A stretch of DNA of 64,000 bases from Bradyrhizobium sp. Gha (GTDB lineage: Bacteria; Pseudomonadota; Alphaproteobacteria; Rhizobiales; Xanthobacteraceae), in contig NZ_FOQM01000033.1 in NCBI RefSeq assembly GCF_900113735.1, forward strand, positions 1 through 64,000. The letters run 5' to 3'. Shown here one piece after another: positions 15,282 to 23,346 of the stretch. The notes under the pieces are model-generated. The model was not told the DNA's origin and did not search any database. It saw only the letters and a list, made by a program, of their open reading frames with translations. A program made the position numbers and the translations under genes. Within the stretch, counting starts at the first letter, position 1, and the number at the start of each line of letters is the position of its first letter.

Positions 15282-16100
15282 ATGCAGATCATCAGCGCAG
15301 ACGACAGGTTGCGCGAACGCCGCGGCGCCAAGGTGCTGATCGTGGGCCCGCCCGGCGTCGGCAAGACGTCGCTGCTGCGCACGCTAGATCCCGCACGCGC
15401 GCTGTTCATCGATATTGAAGCAGGCGATTTGGCCGTGCTCGACGTGCCAATCGCGACCATCAGGCTGGACGACTGGCCGACCGCGCGCGATCTCGCCTGT
15501 CGGATCGGCGGGCCGAACCGGAGCTTCCCACCCACCGCCTGCTACTCGCCGGCCCATTACCAGGCGGTCGGCGGCAAATTGGAGAACCTCGATCAGATCG
15601 AGACCGTGTTTGTGGATTCGCTCACGGCAATCTCGAGGCTTTCTCATCGCTGGGCGGAACAACAGCCGGAGGCGTTTTCCGAGCGCAGCGGCAAGAAGGA
15701 CGTCCGCGGCGCCTACGGCCTGCATGGCCGCGAGATGATCCTCTGGTTGAATCAGCTTCAGCACGCGCGCGCCAAGAACATCGTGTTTGTGGCCGTTCTT
15801 GAGCGCAACGTTGACGACTTCAACGTCGCCACCTGGCAACTGCAAGCCGAAGGTGGCAAGACCGGCCGCGAGCTGCCGGGCATCGTCGATCAGATCATCA
15901 CGATGCAATTTCTTGACTTTGGCGACGGCAAGCCACCGATCCGTGGCTTCGTTTGTACTACGCCCAATCCGTGGGGCTACCCCGCCAAGGACCGCAGCGG
16001 TCGCCTCGCGCAAATCGAGGAGCCGGACCTGGGCAAACTACTTTCCAAACTCACTACCACCAGCCAAGGAGACTTAGACCATGCAACTGCAACTCGATGA
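15282..16100 (+). CDS. Phage RecA-like ATPase, Sak4 group
   Basis: A 272-residue cytosolic ATPase. Walker A is VGPPGVGKTSLL (residues 21-32) and Walker B ETVFVDSLTAISR. The organisation (short RecA core, no N-terminal domain, phage NTP-binding family) matches Sak4-type single-strand annealing or strand-exchange proteins. The gene that follows resembles the SSB-like partner often paired with Sak4. It probably serves recombination-dependent replication of the element. Confidence 0.72.
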   Translation: MQIISADDRLRERRGAKVLIVGPPGVGKTSLLRTLDPARALFIDIEAGDLAVLDVPIATIRLDDWPTARDLACRIGGPNRSFPPTACYSPAHYQAVGGKLENLDQIETVFVDSLTAISRLSHRWAEQQPEAFSERSGKKDVRGAYGLHGREMILWLNQLQHARAKNIVFVAVLERNVDDFNVATWQLQAEGGKTGRELPGIVDQIITMQFLDFGDGKPPIRGFVCTTPNPWGYPAKDRSGRLAQIEEPDLGKLLSKLTTTSQGDLDHATATR

Positions 16101-16141
16101 GTCCCACTGCAACTACCAAACCGCAAGGAAGGAAACCCACC

Positions 16142-16717
16142 ATGTCTGCTGATTTTGACTTCAATACCGCCAACGGCGAGCAGCGTACTTTAAATATGAT
16201 CCCCGCAGGCACTATCTGCATCCTGCAACTCAATATCCGGCCTGGTGGCATTGGCGACGATGGATATTTGACCCGCGCGCAGGACGGTAACAGCGAAGGC
16301 CTTGACTGCGAGTTCGTTGTTGTTGAGGGACCGCACGCCAAACGCAAGCTGTATCAGCGACTGACCCTGCACGGCACAACAGAAGGGCATGCAAAGGCAG
16401 GTGAGATCTCCCGCAACACGTTGCGGTGGGTGCTCGAAAGTGCGCGCGGCGTTTGTCCCGACGACAAAAGCGAGGAGGCGCAGGCCAAGCGGAAAATCAC
16501 CGGATGGGGCGAGCTCGATGGACTCCGCTTTGTGGCACGTCTCGGTATCCAACAACCACAGAACGGTTACGAGGCGAAGAATACGATCGCGGAGATCATC
16601 ACGCCGGAACGGCGAGGATGGTCGCAACCTGACCAAGTCCAGACGACCAGCGCGAATGCATCGACGCCAAGCGCGCCCCCGGCCAAGGCGATCGCGCGAC
16701 CCTCATGGGGTGGGTGA
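16142..16717 (+). CDS. DUF669/SSB-like phage protein
   Basis: A 191-residue protein with N-terminus MSADFDFNTANGEQRTLNMI and core LDCEFVVVEGPHAKRKLYQR, resembling the DUF669-type proteins found beside phage recombinases and thought to bind single-stranded DNA. The C-terminus is low-complexity (TSANASTPSAPPAKA) and ends in RPSWGG, reminiscent of the flexible tail and tip of single-strand-binding proteins. ATG 16142 has AAGGAAGG upstream; longer frames are rejected. Coupled to the next gene by TGATG. Confidence 0.6.
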   Translation: MSADFDFNTANGEQRTLNMIPAGTICILQLNIRPGGIGDDGYLTRAQDGNSEGLDCEFVVVEGPHAKRKLYQRLTLHGTTEGHAKAGEISRNTLRWVLESARGVCPDDKSEEAQAKRKITGWGELDGLRFVARLGIQQPQNGYEAKNTIAEIITPERRGWSQPDQVQTTSANASTPSAPPAKAIARPSWGG

Positions 16718-17190
16718 TGGGCGAGCTGTCGGAAAAGGAAGACGAGTGGCAGCGGCAGGCAACCGCTGCCGCCATCGCAGAGGCCCGCAGGGCGGTTGGC
16801 TCTGCTCCGTTGCTGAACACGCCGGTAGGGCGATTGAACGATCGAGAGTGGGGCTGGATTGTCTGTGGCGTGATCTTTGGCTGGATTCAGGCTCGCTATC
16901 AGCAGGCAATCGCCGAAGGTCTCGATCCAGAAGAGCTTATGTGCGCGATCGAGCATTCCCCATCGCCCGGTGATGTTGCAGCCGCGCGCTCGGTCCTGCC
17001 ACTGCTGGCTGGCAAGAGCGGCATCGATTGGTCGAAGCCGCTGATGGCGTGGTCGAAAGACGAGATGATCAACTTTGTGTTGATGGTGCGACAGTTAATC
17101 GATCAGGCCGCGCTCACACGCGATCAGGGCGCGGCCCTGCTTCGTAAACCAAGTCTCGATGAAAAGAATGGGGATGCAATTCTTTTTTAG
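16717..17190 (+). CDS. Phage-type hypothetical protein ending at a T6 slippery run
   Basis: A 157-residue protein (MGELSEKEDEWQRQ...), mostly helical, with RLNDREWGWIVCGVIFGWIQ as its most distinctive stretch. Start by TGATG overlap with the previous gene. No family function known. In zero frame it ends at CTT-TTT-TAG (17182-17190). The -1 frame behind the T6 run is open and coding to the start of the next gene, so a longer product is possible (next entry). Confidence 0.65.
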   Translation: MGELSEKEDEWQRQATAAAIAEARRAVGSAPLLNTPVGRLNDREWGWIVCGVIFGWIQARYQQAIAEGLDPEELMCAIEHSPSPGDVAAARSVLPLLAGKSGIDWSKPLMAWSKDEMINFVLMVRQLIDQAALTRDQGAALLRKPSLDEKNGDAILF

Positions 17191-17321
17191 AAGACGACAC
17201 GTCCGTACTGACGCTGCGACCACTGCCTGGCGTTGATGCCATCCGGTCGTTGCGCTGGGTTCTCAAGGGGGTGCTACGTCAGCATGGCACGCGATGCGTC
17301 GACTTAAGGCGTAAAACATGA
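17187..17321 (+). CDS. -1 frame extension / micro-ORF reached by slippage at T6
   Basis: From TTA 17187 the -1 frame gives LEDDTSVLTLRPLPGVDAIR, then SLRWVLKGVLRQHGTRC, and stops at TGA 17319-17321. The TGA overlaps the ATG of the Cas4-like gene (ATGA). The peptide is well composed and the coupling suggests translation, yet there is no ATG, GTG or TTG before its middle. Either ribosomes or RNA polymerase slip at the T6 run (17183-17188) to fuse it to the preceding gene, or one base of the homopolymer was gained. Similar short proteins occur alone in other islands as far as I recall. Confidence 0.5.
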   Translation, partial: LEDDTSVLTLRPLPGVDAIRSLRWVLKGVLRQHGTRCVDLRRKT

Positions 17322-18034
17322 GTACCGTCCGGAACTTCAACCACTCCAACTTGTCGGACCAGCCGATCAGCCAACTCATCAACGAGTTGATCGAACGCGC
17401 TGAGCCGCCAAGCGAGAACTACCGGCATTATCTCGGCGCCAGCGCGATCGGATCCGAGTGCTTGCGCAAGGTGCAGTACGATTGGATGTGTGACCCGGTG
17501 TTCCCGGCGCGCATCAAGGATATCTTTGCCCGCGGGCACTTCTTCGAAGAAGCCACGCGCCAGCACCTGGTCGCCGCCGGGTTCAAGTTCGCGCCAGCTG
17601 ATCGCCTCGAGTTTGTGGCCGCCGATGGCCAGTTTCGGGGCCACGCCGATGGCATCATGATCAGCGGACCTGGGCTGCCGAATATTCAATATCCTTGTGT
17701 GTGGGAGCATAAATGCCTGAAGGCCAAGAGTTGGCGTGCGATCGAGCTCGACGGTCTAATCGGGCTCCACGAGATCTACGCGGCGCAAGTCGCGATCTAT
17801 CAAGCCTATTTTGATTGTACCAACCCAGCACTATTCAGCGTCGTCAACGCCGATACCTGCGAACGCCTGCATTTTCTAGTGCCGTTTAATTCGCAACTGG
17901 CACAAGCGATGAGCGACCGCGCGGTCATGGTGATCGAAGCGACGCGCGCCGGCGAGCTGTTGCCGCGCATCACCGGAGATCCCGATGACTGGCGTTGTCG
18001 CATGTGCTCCCACCGTGTGAGGTGCTGGTCATGA
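17318..18034 (+). CDS. Cas4/AddB-like Fe-S PD-(D/E)XK nuclease
   Basis: A 238-residue nuclease. Active-site motifs in order: RGHFFEE (H73), GHADG (D111), WEHKCLK (E130-x-K132) and AAQVAIYQAY (Q157), the standard RecB-type core. One cysteine near the N-terminus (C48, in SECLR) and three at the C-terminus (C227, C230, C236 in WRCRMCSHRVRCW) have the spacing of the 4Fe-4S cluster in Cas4 and AddB. No cas1/cas2 or CRISPR array is present, so a role in recombination or replication of the element is more likely than in adaptation. ATGA-coupled to the genes on both sides. Confidence 0.82.
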   Translation: MSTVRNFNHSNLSDQPISQLINELIERAEPPSENYRHYLGASAIGSECLRKVQYDWMCDPVFPARIKDIFARGHFFEEATRQHLVAAGFKFAPADRLEFVAADGQFRGHADGIMISGPGLPNIQYPCVWEHKCLKAKSWRAIELDGLIGLHEIYAAQVAIYQAYFDCTNPALFSVVNADTCERLHFLVPFNSQLAQAMSDRAVMVIEATRAGELLPRITGDPDDWRCRMCSHRVRCWS

Positions 18035-18525
18035 GTACACTCAACGAGCCCGTAGCCAAGCGCATAGCCAAGCTGTTCTGCATGTTGGGCTCAGATTTCG
18101 ACGGCGAGATCCTCAATGCCGCGAAGAAAATGAAGAAGCTACTGGTGGCGGAAGGGTTGAGCTTCCCTGACATCGCCATGGTGATCGAGAACTGCAACGG
18201 TGAAATTGAGGAGCGAAAATACTCCGACAAGGACGCTGAGATCATCTTTGCCCGTGGCGTTGACAAGGGACGCGCCGAACAGCTGCGCGCGCAACAAGCG
18301 CCGCCGGAATTTTACGATAGCGACGGGAAGCCGCGCTGGAACGAGATCGCGCTGTTCTGCCAGGGTAACCATGCACGCATACGCAATAACTGGGAACGCG
18401 ACTTCGTCAATGACATGGCCGGCAGAATGCTCTTACGCCAGCCGACTGAAAAGCAGGCCAGGTGTCTGCTCGCCATCTTCGTCAAACTGGGCGGGCACTA
18501 TGACCCCCAAACCATGCCGTGGTGA
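18031..18525 (+). CDS. Hypothetical protein between nuclease and primase
   Basis: A 164-residue protein coupled to the nuclease by ATGA (start 18031). The N-terminal half is helical (AKKMKKLLVAEGLSFPDIAM); the C-terminal half contains NWERDFVNDMAGRMLLRQPT followed by KQARCLLAIFVKLGG, a pattern seen in small phage replication accessories. No domain is named. Context suggests an accessory of the primase-helicase. Confidence 0.55.
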   Translation: MSTLNEPVAKRIAKLFCMLGSDFDGEILNAAKKMKKLLVAEGLSFPDIAMVIENCNGEIEERKYSDKDAEIIFARGVDKGRAEQLRAQQAPPEFYDSDGKPRWNEIALFCQGNHARIRNNWERDFVNDMAGRMLLRQPTEKQARCLLAIFVKLGGHYDPQTMPW

Positions 18526-18541
18526 GGACGACCAGGAGACG

Positions 18542-20776
18542 ATGATGGCTACCGTTGCAAAGCCACGGACCTTTTATGCCGATCTTGCGCATCTGCCGGC
18601 AGCCTTAGGGCCGTTGACCATGTTGAAGCGCTGGGTGGTCTGGAAATGGCAAGAACGCAAGGACGGAAACGGCGAAATCAAATGGACCAAGCCGCCATTC
18701 CAGGCGCGCTATCCGAATAGCAAAGCCAGATCAAACGATCCCAGCACCTGGGGCAGCTACGAAGATGCGGTGCTAGCCTTTGCCAATGGGCAGTGTGATG
18801 GCATCGGGTTCATGCTGAAGGACAGCGAGCTCGGCGCCATCGATCTCGATCGCATTCGCAACTTTGCCACTGGCGAAGTGCTGCCTTGGGTGGAGGACTT
18901 GTTTGTCGAAGCCGCCACTGCCGGTTGCTATCTGGAGTGGACGGTGTCCGGCACCGGCGCGCGCATCATTGGCATTGCCCGTTGCAGCAAGCTGCACAAG
19001 AAGATCAGTCTTGGCGCCAATGGCTGTGCCGTCGAATTCTATCGGCACTGCGAGCGCTATATCACCATCTCCGGATTCCAGATCTCAGTTGATTATCCCG
19101 GACTCCCGGTGAGCACCGAACTGCGAGAATATGATGCGCTGTTTGACGCGCTGGTGGCGCGCTTCTCTGATAACGCCCAACGGCCGACGCGCTGCGAACT
19201 TGATGGTGGGATGGTGATCTCGGTTGAATCGCTGGACGAGGAGAATGAGCTTGATTTCAATAACGCCGGACCGCAACAAGTTGCTCCGGATTACCCGGAT
19301 CTGATTGAGAATGGCGCCCCGCAAGGGATGCGTAGCGAAAAATTCCAGCGGGTGGTCTGGCATTTGGCCGGTCAAGGCTGGTCGCCCGATCGGATCGCCG
19401 AAGAGCTCGCCAAACATCCCAACGGTATCGGCGCAAAATATGCTGGACGGCTGGTGACTGAGGTCATGCGCTCGTTCGAGAAATGGCGCGCTACAGCTGG
19501 CGGTGGTGCTGGTGGCGCTGGTGGTGCCAGTGCTGCTGCTGGAGGTGGGGCTAGTGCTACCGCTACTGGCAGCACTACCGGCACATCGGGACAGTGGTGG
19601 CTCAGGTTCTGCCAGCGCGACGGCAAGGGACGGCCGTTGTCCAACTTGGCTAACGTTATGCTGGCGTTGCGCAACGACGAGGCCGTCAAGAACATGCTCG
19701 CCTATGACGAGATGTATTGCGGCGAGGTTATGATCCGGAAGATCGGGAGCCAAGTCGACCTGGCGACACCAAAGCCGGTCGAAGATGTCGACGCCACCGC
19801 CATACAGGAATGGGTTCAGCTCAATGGTCTGCCGCTGATAGGCCGGGATGCCGTGCACAGGGCAATCGACCTGCGGGCGCACGAGCGACGGTTCCATCCG
19901 GTGCGGGATTATCTCGATGGTTTGGTTTGGGATGGCATACCGCGGGTGGCGCAGTGGCTGGTGACCTATCTCGGCGCTAAACGGAGCGAGTACACCACGT
20001 CAATTGGACGGATGTTTCTAGTCGCTACTGTGGCACGGATCTATCAGCCAGGATGTCAGGCCGACTACATGCTGATCTTGGAAGGGTTGCAGGGCGAGTT
20101 CAAGTCGTCGGCCTGCAAGATCATCGCCGGCGAATGGTTCTCCGACAATCTGCCTGACATCGCCACGGCCGGAAAGGATGTCAGCCAGCACCTGCGCGGC
20201 AAGTGGATCATCGAGATCTCCGAGCTCAACGCCATGAGCCGGGCGGAAAGCGCGCAGCTGAAGTCGTTCATCTCACGAACCACCGAGCGCTATCGCCGCA
20301 CCTATGGCTACAAAGAATCGGTTGAGCCGCGGCAGTGCGTCTTCATCGGTACCACTAACAAATCGGTCTACCTGCGCGACGAGACCGGAGCTCGGCGCTA
20401 CTGGCCGGTCAAGACCGGCACAATCGATCTCGCTGGCCTGCGCAGGGACCGCGACCAGCTGTTGGCCGAGGCCGTGCAGCTGTTTCGCGACGGTGTTGAG
20501 TGGTGGCCGGACAAGGCCTTCGAGGCTAACTACATCAAGCCGGAACAGGACGAGCGCTACGAGGCTGATCCTTGGGAGGTGCCGATTGCCGATTATCTTG
20601 AGACGCTATTGACGAACGCGAAGGTCACAGTCTCACAGGTGGCTAAGAATGCGCTCGGCTTTGTGTCCGACGCCAGAATTGGCACCGCCGACGCTCGACG
20701 GATCGCTGCGGCGCTGGAGCGGCAAGGCTGGCACCGGGCACCGCGACAGGCCAATGGTCGCTGGTGGATTAAGTGA
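18542..20776 (+). CDS. Primase-polymerase / VapE-type helicase
   Basis: A 744-residue replication protein. The N-terminal half resembles archaeo-eukaryotic primases of the NrS-1 type: RWVVWKWQERKDG, the catalytic D-x-D in IDLDR (101-103), the second motif SGTGARI (136-142, where the usual histidine is arginine), and VEFYRHCERYITISG (164-178). A Gly/Ala/Ser/Thr linker (319-350) leads to the virulence-protein-E helicase with Walker A EGLQGEFKSS (514-523) and Walker B KWIIEISEL (554-562). ATG 18542 follows AGGAG; the open frame back to 18200 only shadows the previous gene. Probable initiator of island replication, with a repeat cluster right behind it. Confidence 0.82.
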   Translation: MMATVAKPRTFYADLAHLPAALGPLTMLKRWVVWKWQERKDGNGEIKWTKPPFQARYPNSKARSNDPSTWGSYEDAVLAFANGQCDGIGFMLKDSELGAIDLDRIRNFATGEVLPWVEDLFVEAATAGCYLEWTVSGTGARIIGIARCSKLHKKISLGANGCAVEFYRHCERYITISGFQISVDYPGLPVSTELREYDALFDALVARFSDNAQRPTRCELDGGMVISVESLDEENELDFNNAGPQQVAPDYPDLIENGAPQGMRSEKFQRVVWHLAGQGWSPDRIAEELAKHPNGIGAKYAGRLVTEVMRSFEKWRATAGGGAGGAGGASAAAGGGASATATGSTTGTSGQWWLRFCQRDGKGRPLSNLANVMLALRNDEAVKNMLAYDEMYCGEVMIRKIGSQVDLATPKPVEDVDATAIQEWVQLNGLPLIGRDAVHRAIDLRAHERRFHPVRDYLDGLVWDGIPRVAQWLVTYLGAKRSEYTTSIGRMFLVATVARIYQPGCQADYMLILEGLQGEFKSSACKIIAGEWFSDNLPDIATAGKDVSQHLRGKWIIEISELNAMSRAESAQLKSFISRTTERYRRTYGYKESVEPRQCVFIGTTNKSVYLRDETGARRYWPVKTGTIDLAGLRRDRDQLLAEAVQLFRDGVEWWPDKAFEANYIKPEQDERYEADPWEVPIADYLETLLTNAKVTVSQVAKNALGFVSDARIGTADARRIAAALERQGWHRAPRQANGRWWIK

Positions 20777-21190
20777 CGTACAGGCGCGGGAACTAATGGC
20801 AAAGAAGAAACCATGGCAAGATGGTGGATCAAATTAGTGACGTACAAATGCGTCATTATGCGTCACGGGAGCGACGCACTGACGCGTGTGACCCCTGTTT
20901 CTCCTTATATATCCCCCATATCGCGCGCGTGAAGTTAGGGGGAAGTTTAAATGCGTCACTATGCGTCATGCGTCACTAAGAAAGTGTCGTGAATGCAGCT
21001 CATTCACCGCCCGCCCGTTTTTTCCACCTCATAGCAGAGGGGGTGTGTCACCTTTTTTCGGACGGTAGGTGGACCGAAGGGGCCATCCGTCTTTTAAGTG
21101 CTTCTGCAGTTCAGCCAATCACGTCTGATGCCAATTGGCAGGCGTTGTGGTAGGATTCGCCGCTGTTAGCTCCCTGTGACGGGAAAAGGC
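20777..21190. other. Non-coding stretch, probable replication origin
   Basis: About 410 bases without a convincing gene. It holds a partial duplication of the end of the primase gene (GTGACGTACA at 20773 and 20837, each preceded by GGTGGAT), the ATGCGTCA repeat clusters, an A/T-rich CTCCTTATATATC and the promoter region of the DUF5681 cassette. Confidence 0.5.
20848..20975. repeat. Iteron-like ATGCGTCA repeats
   Basis: Five exact copies of ATGCGTCA start at 20848, 20858, 20951, 20961 and 20968. The spacing is 10 bases within each pair, and an inverted variant (CGACGCACTGACGCG, 20872-20886) lies beside the first pair. The two clusters flank an A/T-rich stretch near 20900. Short tandem repeats beside a primase-helicase gene and next to an A/T-rich unwinding region are the usual layout of iteron origins in satellites and plasmids. 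Confidence 0.55.
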
Positions 21191-21610
21191 ATGGCCGAGA
21201 AGTTCACGGATGATGATGCACGGGACCTACAGCCTGTCGTGCAGCTCAGGCCGAAGGGCAACGGCAATTTGAAGACGGCGCGGCCTTGGCAGCCTGGGCA
21301 ATCGGGCAATCCTGCCGGTCGGCGGCCAGGCTCGCGCAACAAGCTGAGTGAAGATTTTCTGCAAGGGCTGCATCGCACTTGGCAGAAGCATGGCGACCGT
21401 GCGCTGGAGGCGATGGCGATCGACGATCCCTCAAACTTCTGCCGGCTGGTCGCGGGACTAATGCCGCGTCAGATCGATTTGAGTGTAGGTGTTGATGCGG
21501 CGCAGTTTGTCACGACCTTCCGGGAGGCGGTCGAGTTGCTCGGAAACGAGCCCCCGCGCAAGCGTGCGAAGGTCATCGAGGCGGAGGTAATAGATGCCGA
21601 TGATCAGTGA
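21191..21610 (+). CDS. DUF5681-domain protein, cassette copy A gene 1
   Basis: A 139-residue protein. The N-terminal hallmark is PWQPGQSGNPAGRRPGSRNK (DUF5681), a motif found in phage-related, small-terminase-like proteins. The C-terminal half ends with FREAVELLGNEPPRKRAKVI. GTG 21176 is in frame, but ATG 21191 is better placed behind GGGAAAAGG. It overlaps gene 2 by 17 bases. The same gene, with the C-terminal block conserved, occurs at 45818-46261. Confidence 0.75.
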   Translation: MAEKFTDDDARDLQPVVQLRPKGNGNLKTARPWQPGQSGNPAGRRPGSRNKLSEDFLQGLHRTWQKHGDRALEAMAIDDPSNFCRLVAGLMPRQIDLSVGVDAAQFVTTFREAVELLGNEPPRKRAKVIEAEVIDADDQ

Positions 21611-21953
21611 TGCAGAGATTGCTGAAATCAGGCGCAAGGCCGCTAACGGTTATGAGCCACGTGAGCGCTACGACCTGTCTCCGCTGCGGACGCGGGCGGA
21701 AGTCTTCGCTTTTTGCGTTGAAGTCGCGCGGCAAAATAGTTGGGATGAAGTCGAGGTGATCGATGCGTTGCTTAAGGTCACCACGCCGTGGCGCGAGGAC
21801 ATCCGCCAGGTCGAGCAGGTATTGCGGCCTTTGGGCTACGTTGCGGTGGCGGATCATCTGCACAAGAGCGCGCGTTATCTGGAACCGAGGCGGCCAGGCC
21901 AGCGATCGCACCTCTCACACTTATCGCCGCCACCCCGGCGGGCGCAAAGTTAG
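21594..21953 (+). CDS. Cassette copy A gene 2, unknown function
   Basis: A 119-residue protein overlapping the end of gene 1. Its core DLSPLRTRAEVFAFCVEVAR, then WREDIRQVEQVLRPLGYVAV, aligns with the protein at 45540-45818 (DLSGIRTVAELIGYLVAVAR, LLRSLGYVAV). No named domain. The conserved pair suggests the protein works together with the DUF5681 protein. Confidence 0.65.
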   Translation: MPMISDAEIAEIRRKAANGYEPRERYDLSPLRTRAEVFAFCVEVARQNSWDEVEVIDALLKVTTPWREDIRQVEQVLRPLGYVAVADHLHKSARYLEPRRPGQRSHLSHLSPPPRRAQS

Positions 21954-21959
21954 ATCAAC

Positions 21960-22241
21960 ATGCGTGCCCGACGGGACGATCTTCTACGTTTCGAGCATCT
22001 AGCCCACAAGCGCGCGGTGGCCCGGAAGTGCTCACGGCGATATAGGCAACGGCGCCGAAACAACATTAAGTGCTTGCGGATCGAGATTTCTAATTGGGCT
22101 ACGACGATCGACGCCTTTGTGCGAGCAGGCGTGCTGGCGGAGGAGCAACGCCATGACGACCGAGCCGTCGGGGCCGCGATTGCACGGCTATGTCGGGCAG
22201 GCTTTCGCGCGATCCACGCGGGATTTGAGAAGGTCCGCTGA
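21960..22241 (+). CDS. Cassette copy A gene 3, unknown function
   Basis: A 93-residue basic protein, six bases after gene 2. The block TIDAFVRAGVLAEEQRHDDR followed by AIARLCRAGF is shared with the product of 45217-45555 (TLDAFVRVGVLAEAERNNDA, AVAQLCREGF). The N-terminus is very rich in arginine (RKCSRRYRQRRRN), suggesting nucleic-acid binding. Always third in the cassette here and followed by a serine recombinase. Confidence 0.65.
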   Translation: MRARRDDLLRFEHLAHKRAVARKCSRRYRQRRRNNIKCLRIEISNWATTIDAFVRAGVLAEEQRHDDRAVGAAIARLCRAGFRAIHAGFEKVR

Positions 22242-22359
22242 CCGCGCCGTGATCTTTTCCATCATGCAAAAGTGTTGATTGGCGCATGGTTCAAACGCCC
22301 TTGTGATGCCGACATTTCTTCTATGCGAAATCCGAATGCAAAAGAGAGTGGGGATTTCC

Positions 22360-23046
22360 ATGAGTGATATCATTGGCTATGCGCGGGTCTCGACGGACGG
22401 CCAGAGCGTCTCCGATCAGATCGTGCAGCTGAAGGCCGCGGGCGCGACCAAAGTACTGTCCGAGAAGCTGAGCGGCGCGCGTTTTGACCGGCCTCAATTG
22501 CGAAAGGCAATCACTGCGCTTGGGAAAGGTGACGTGCTGATCATCACGCGGCTCGACAGGCTGGCGCGCTCGAGCCGCGATCTGCTCAATATCCTGCACG
22601 AGGTCAGTGAGTCGGGAGCGGCGTTCAAGAGCTTGGCCGATGCTTGGGCCGATACCACCACGCCGCACGGCAAGCTGATGGTGACCATTCTGGGCGGACT
22701 GGCTGAGTTCGAGCGCAGCTTGATCAAGGCGCGCACCGACGTTGGCATTCGGCGCGCGAGAGAAGCGGGCGTTAAGTTCGGTCGACCGTCGAAGCTGACC
22801 AAGCATCAACAGCGGCAGGCGATCAAGCTGCTCGATGCCGGCGAGCCGCAGAGCGCGGTAGCGCGGCTGCTCAATGTGGACCAATCAACGATCAGCCGGC
22901 TGGTCGCGCGCGCGAGAGGGAAAAACGGCGGAATGCCTGCGTCCCTAGACCTATCCGGTTGTCAAAAGGCGAGGCGAACCCTGTTACGTAGCGGTAGTTT
23001 TGGCAGAGGGATACCGTCGGGCCAACGCAGGCGGGCTCCAGCTTGA
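22360..23046 (+). CDS. Serine recombinase, resolvase/invertase type
   Basis: A 228-residue recombinase. The catalytic serine lies in IGYARVSTDGQSVSDQ, the arginine box in VLIITRLDRLARSSRDLLNI, and helix E in LGGLAEFERSLIKARTDVGI. A C-terminal Hin-type HTH follows (HQQRQAIKLLDAGEPQSAVA, then LLNVDQSTISRL). The domain should end near residue 190; the last 38 residues are atypical and may be read-through into the sequence beyond an element end. ATG 22360 gives the normal N-terminus. It may resolve, invert or move the DUF5681 cassette. Confidence 0.88.
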   Translation: MSDIIGYARVSTDGQSVSDQIVQLKAAGATKVLSEKLSGARFDRPQLRKAITALGKGDVLIITRLDRLARSSRDLLNILHEVSESGAAFKSLADAWADTTTPHGKLMVTILGGLAEFERSLIKARTDVGIRRAREAGVKFGRPSKLTKHQQRQAIKLLDAGEPQSAVARLLNVDQSTISRLVARARGKNGGMPASLDLSGCQKARRTLLRSGSFGRGIPSGQRRRAPA

Positions 23047-23157
23047 TGTTGTAGCTGCACTTGTAGTCCCGGCAACACACGAGGAGATCGCGAACGCCGG
23101 CGGCGCGCTGACCCCGATGTCCCCTCTAACTAGCGCCACCAGGCGTCTCCAGCGCGC

Positions 23158-23343
23158 TCAATCCGGAACGGCTATTCGTCCTCTCCTGACCACCCGAAAG
23201 CTGTCTGTCGCCCGCAGCAACGACGGGAGGCCCTCAACGCGAAAGCGCATGCCGTCTTCCGAGACCCATGTGACCCTTGCGCGCCGGCCGTCAGGCCATT
23301 CAATGATGTACTCGGGTGCCAGCTTCGGTATCGATTGGGTCAT
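23158..23343 (-). CDS. Small hypothetical protein
   Basis: A 61-residue ORF, MTQSIPKLAPEYIIEWPDGR and FRVVRRGRIAVPD, that reads like a small beta-strand protein. No family known. Followed on the same strand by nothing recognisable; three bases from the next ORF upstream. Confidence 0.4.
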   Translation of the reverse strand: MTQSIPKLAPEYIIEWPDGRRARVTWVSEDGMRFRVEGLPSLLRATDSFRVVRRGRIAVPD

Positions 23344-23346
23344 TGC

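Noticed and set aside
17318..18034. CRISPR adaptation gene cas4
   Set aside because: The protein is Cas4-like, but no cas1, cas2, effector or repeat-spacer array is present; the context is phage-type recombination.
18200..18541. Upstream extension of the primase frame
   Set aside because: It overlaps the coupled gene at 18031 and its residues are out-of-frame copies; ATG 18542 has the ribosome site.
20848..20975. CRISPR array
   Set aside because: Repeat units are only 8 bases with 2-10 base spacing, which fits iterons, not CRISPR.
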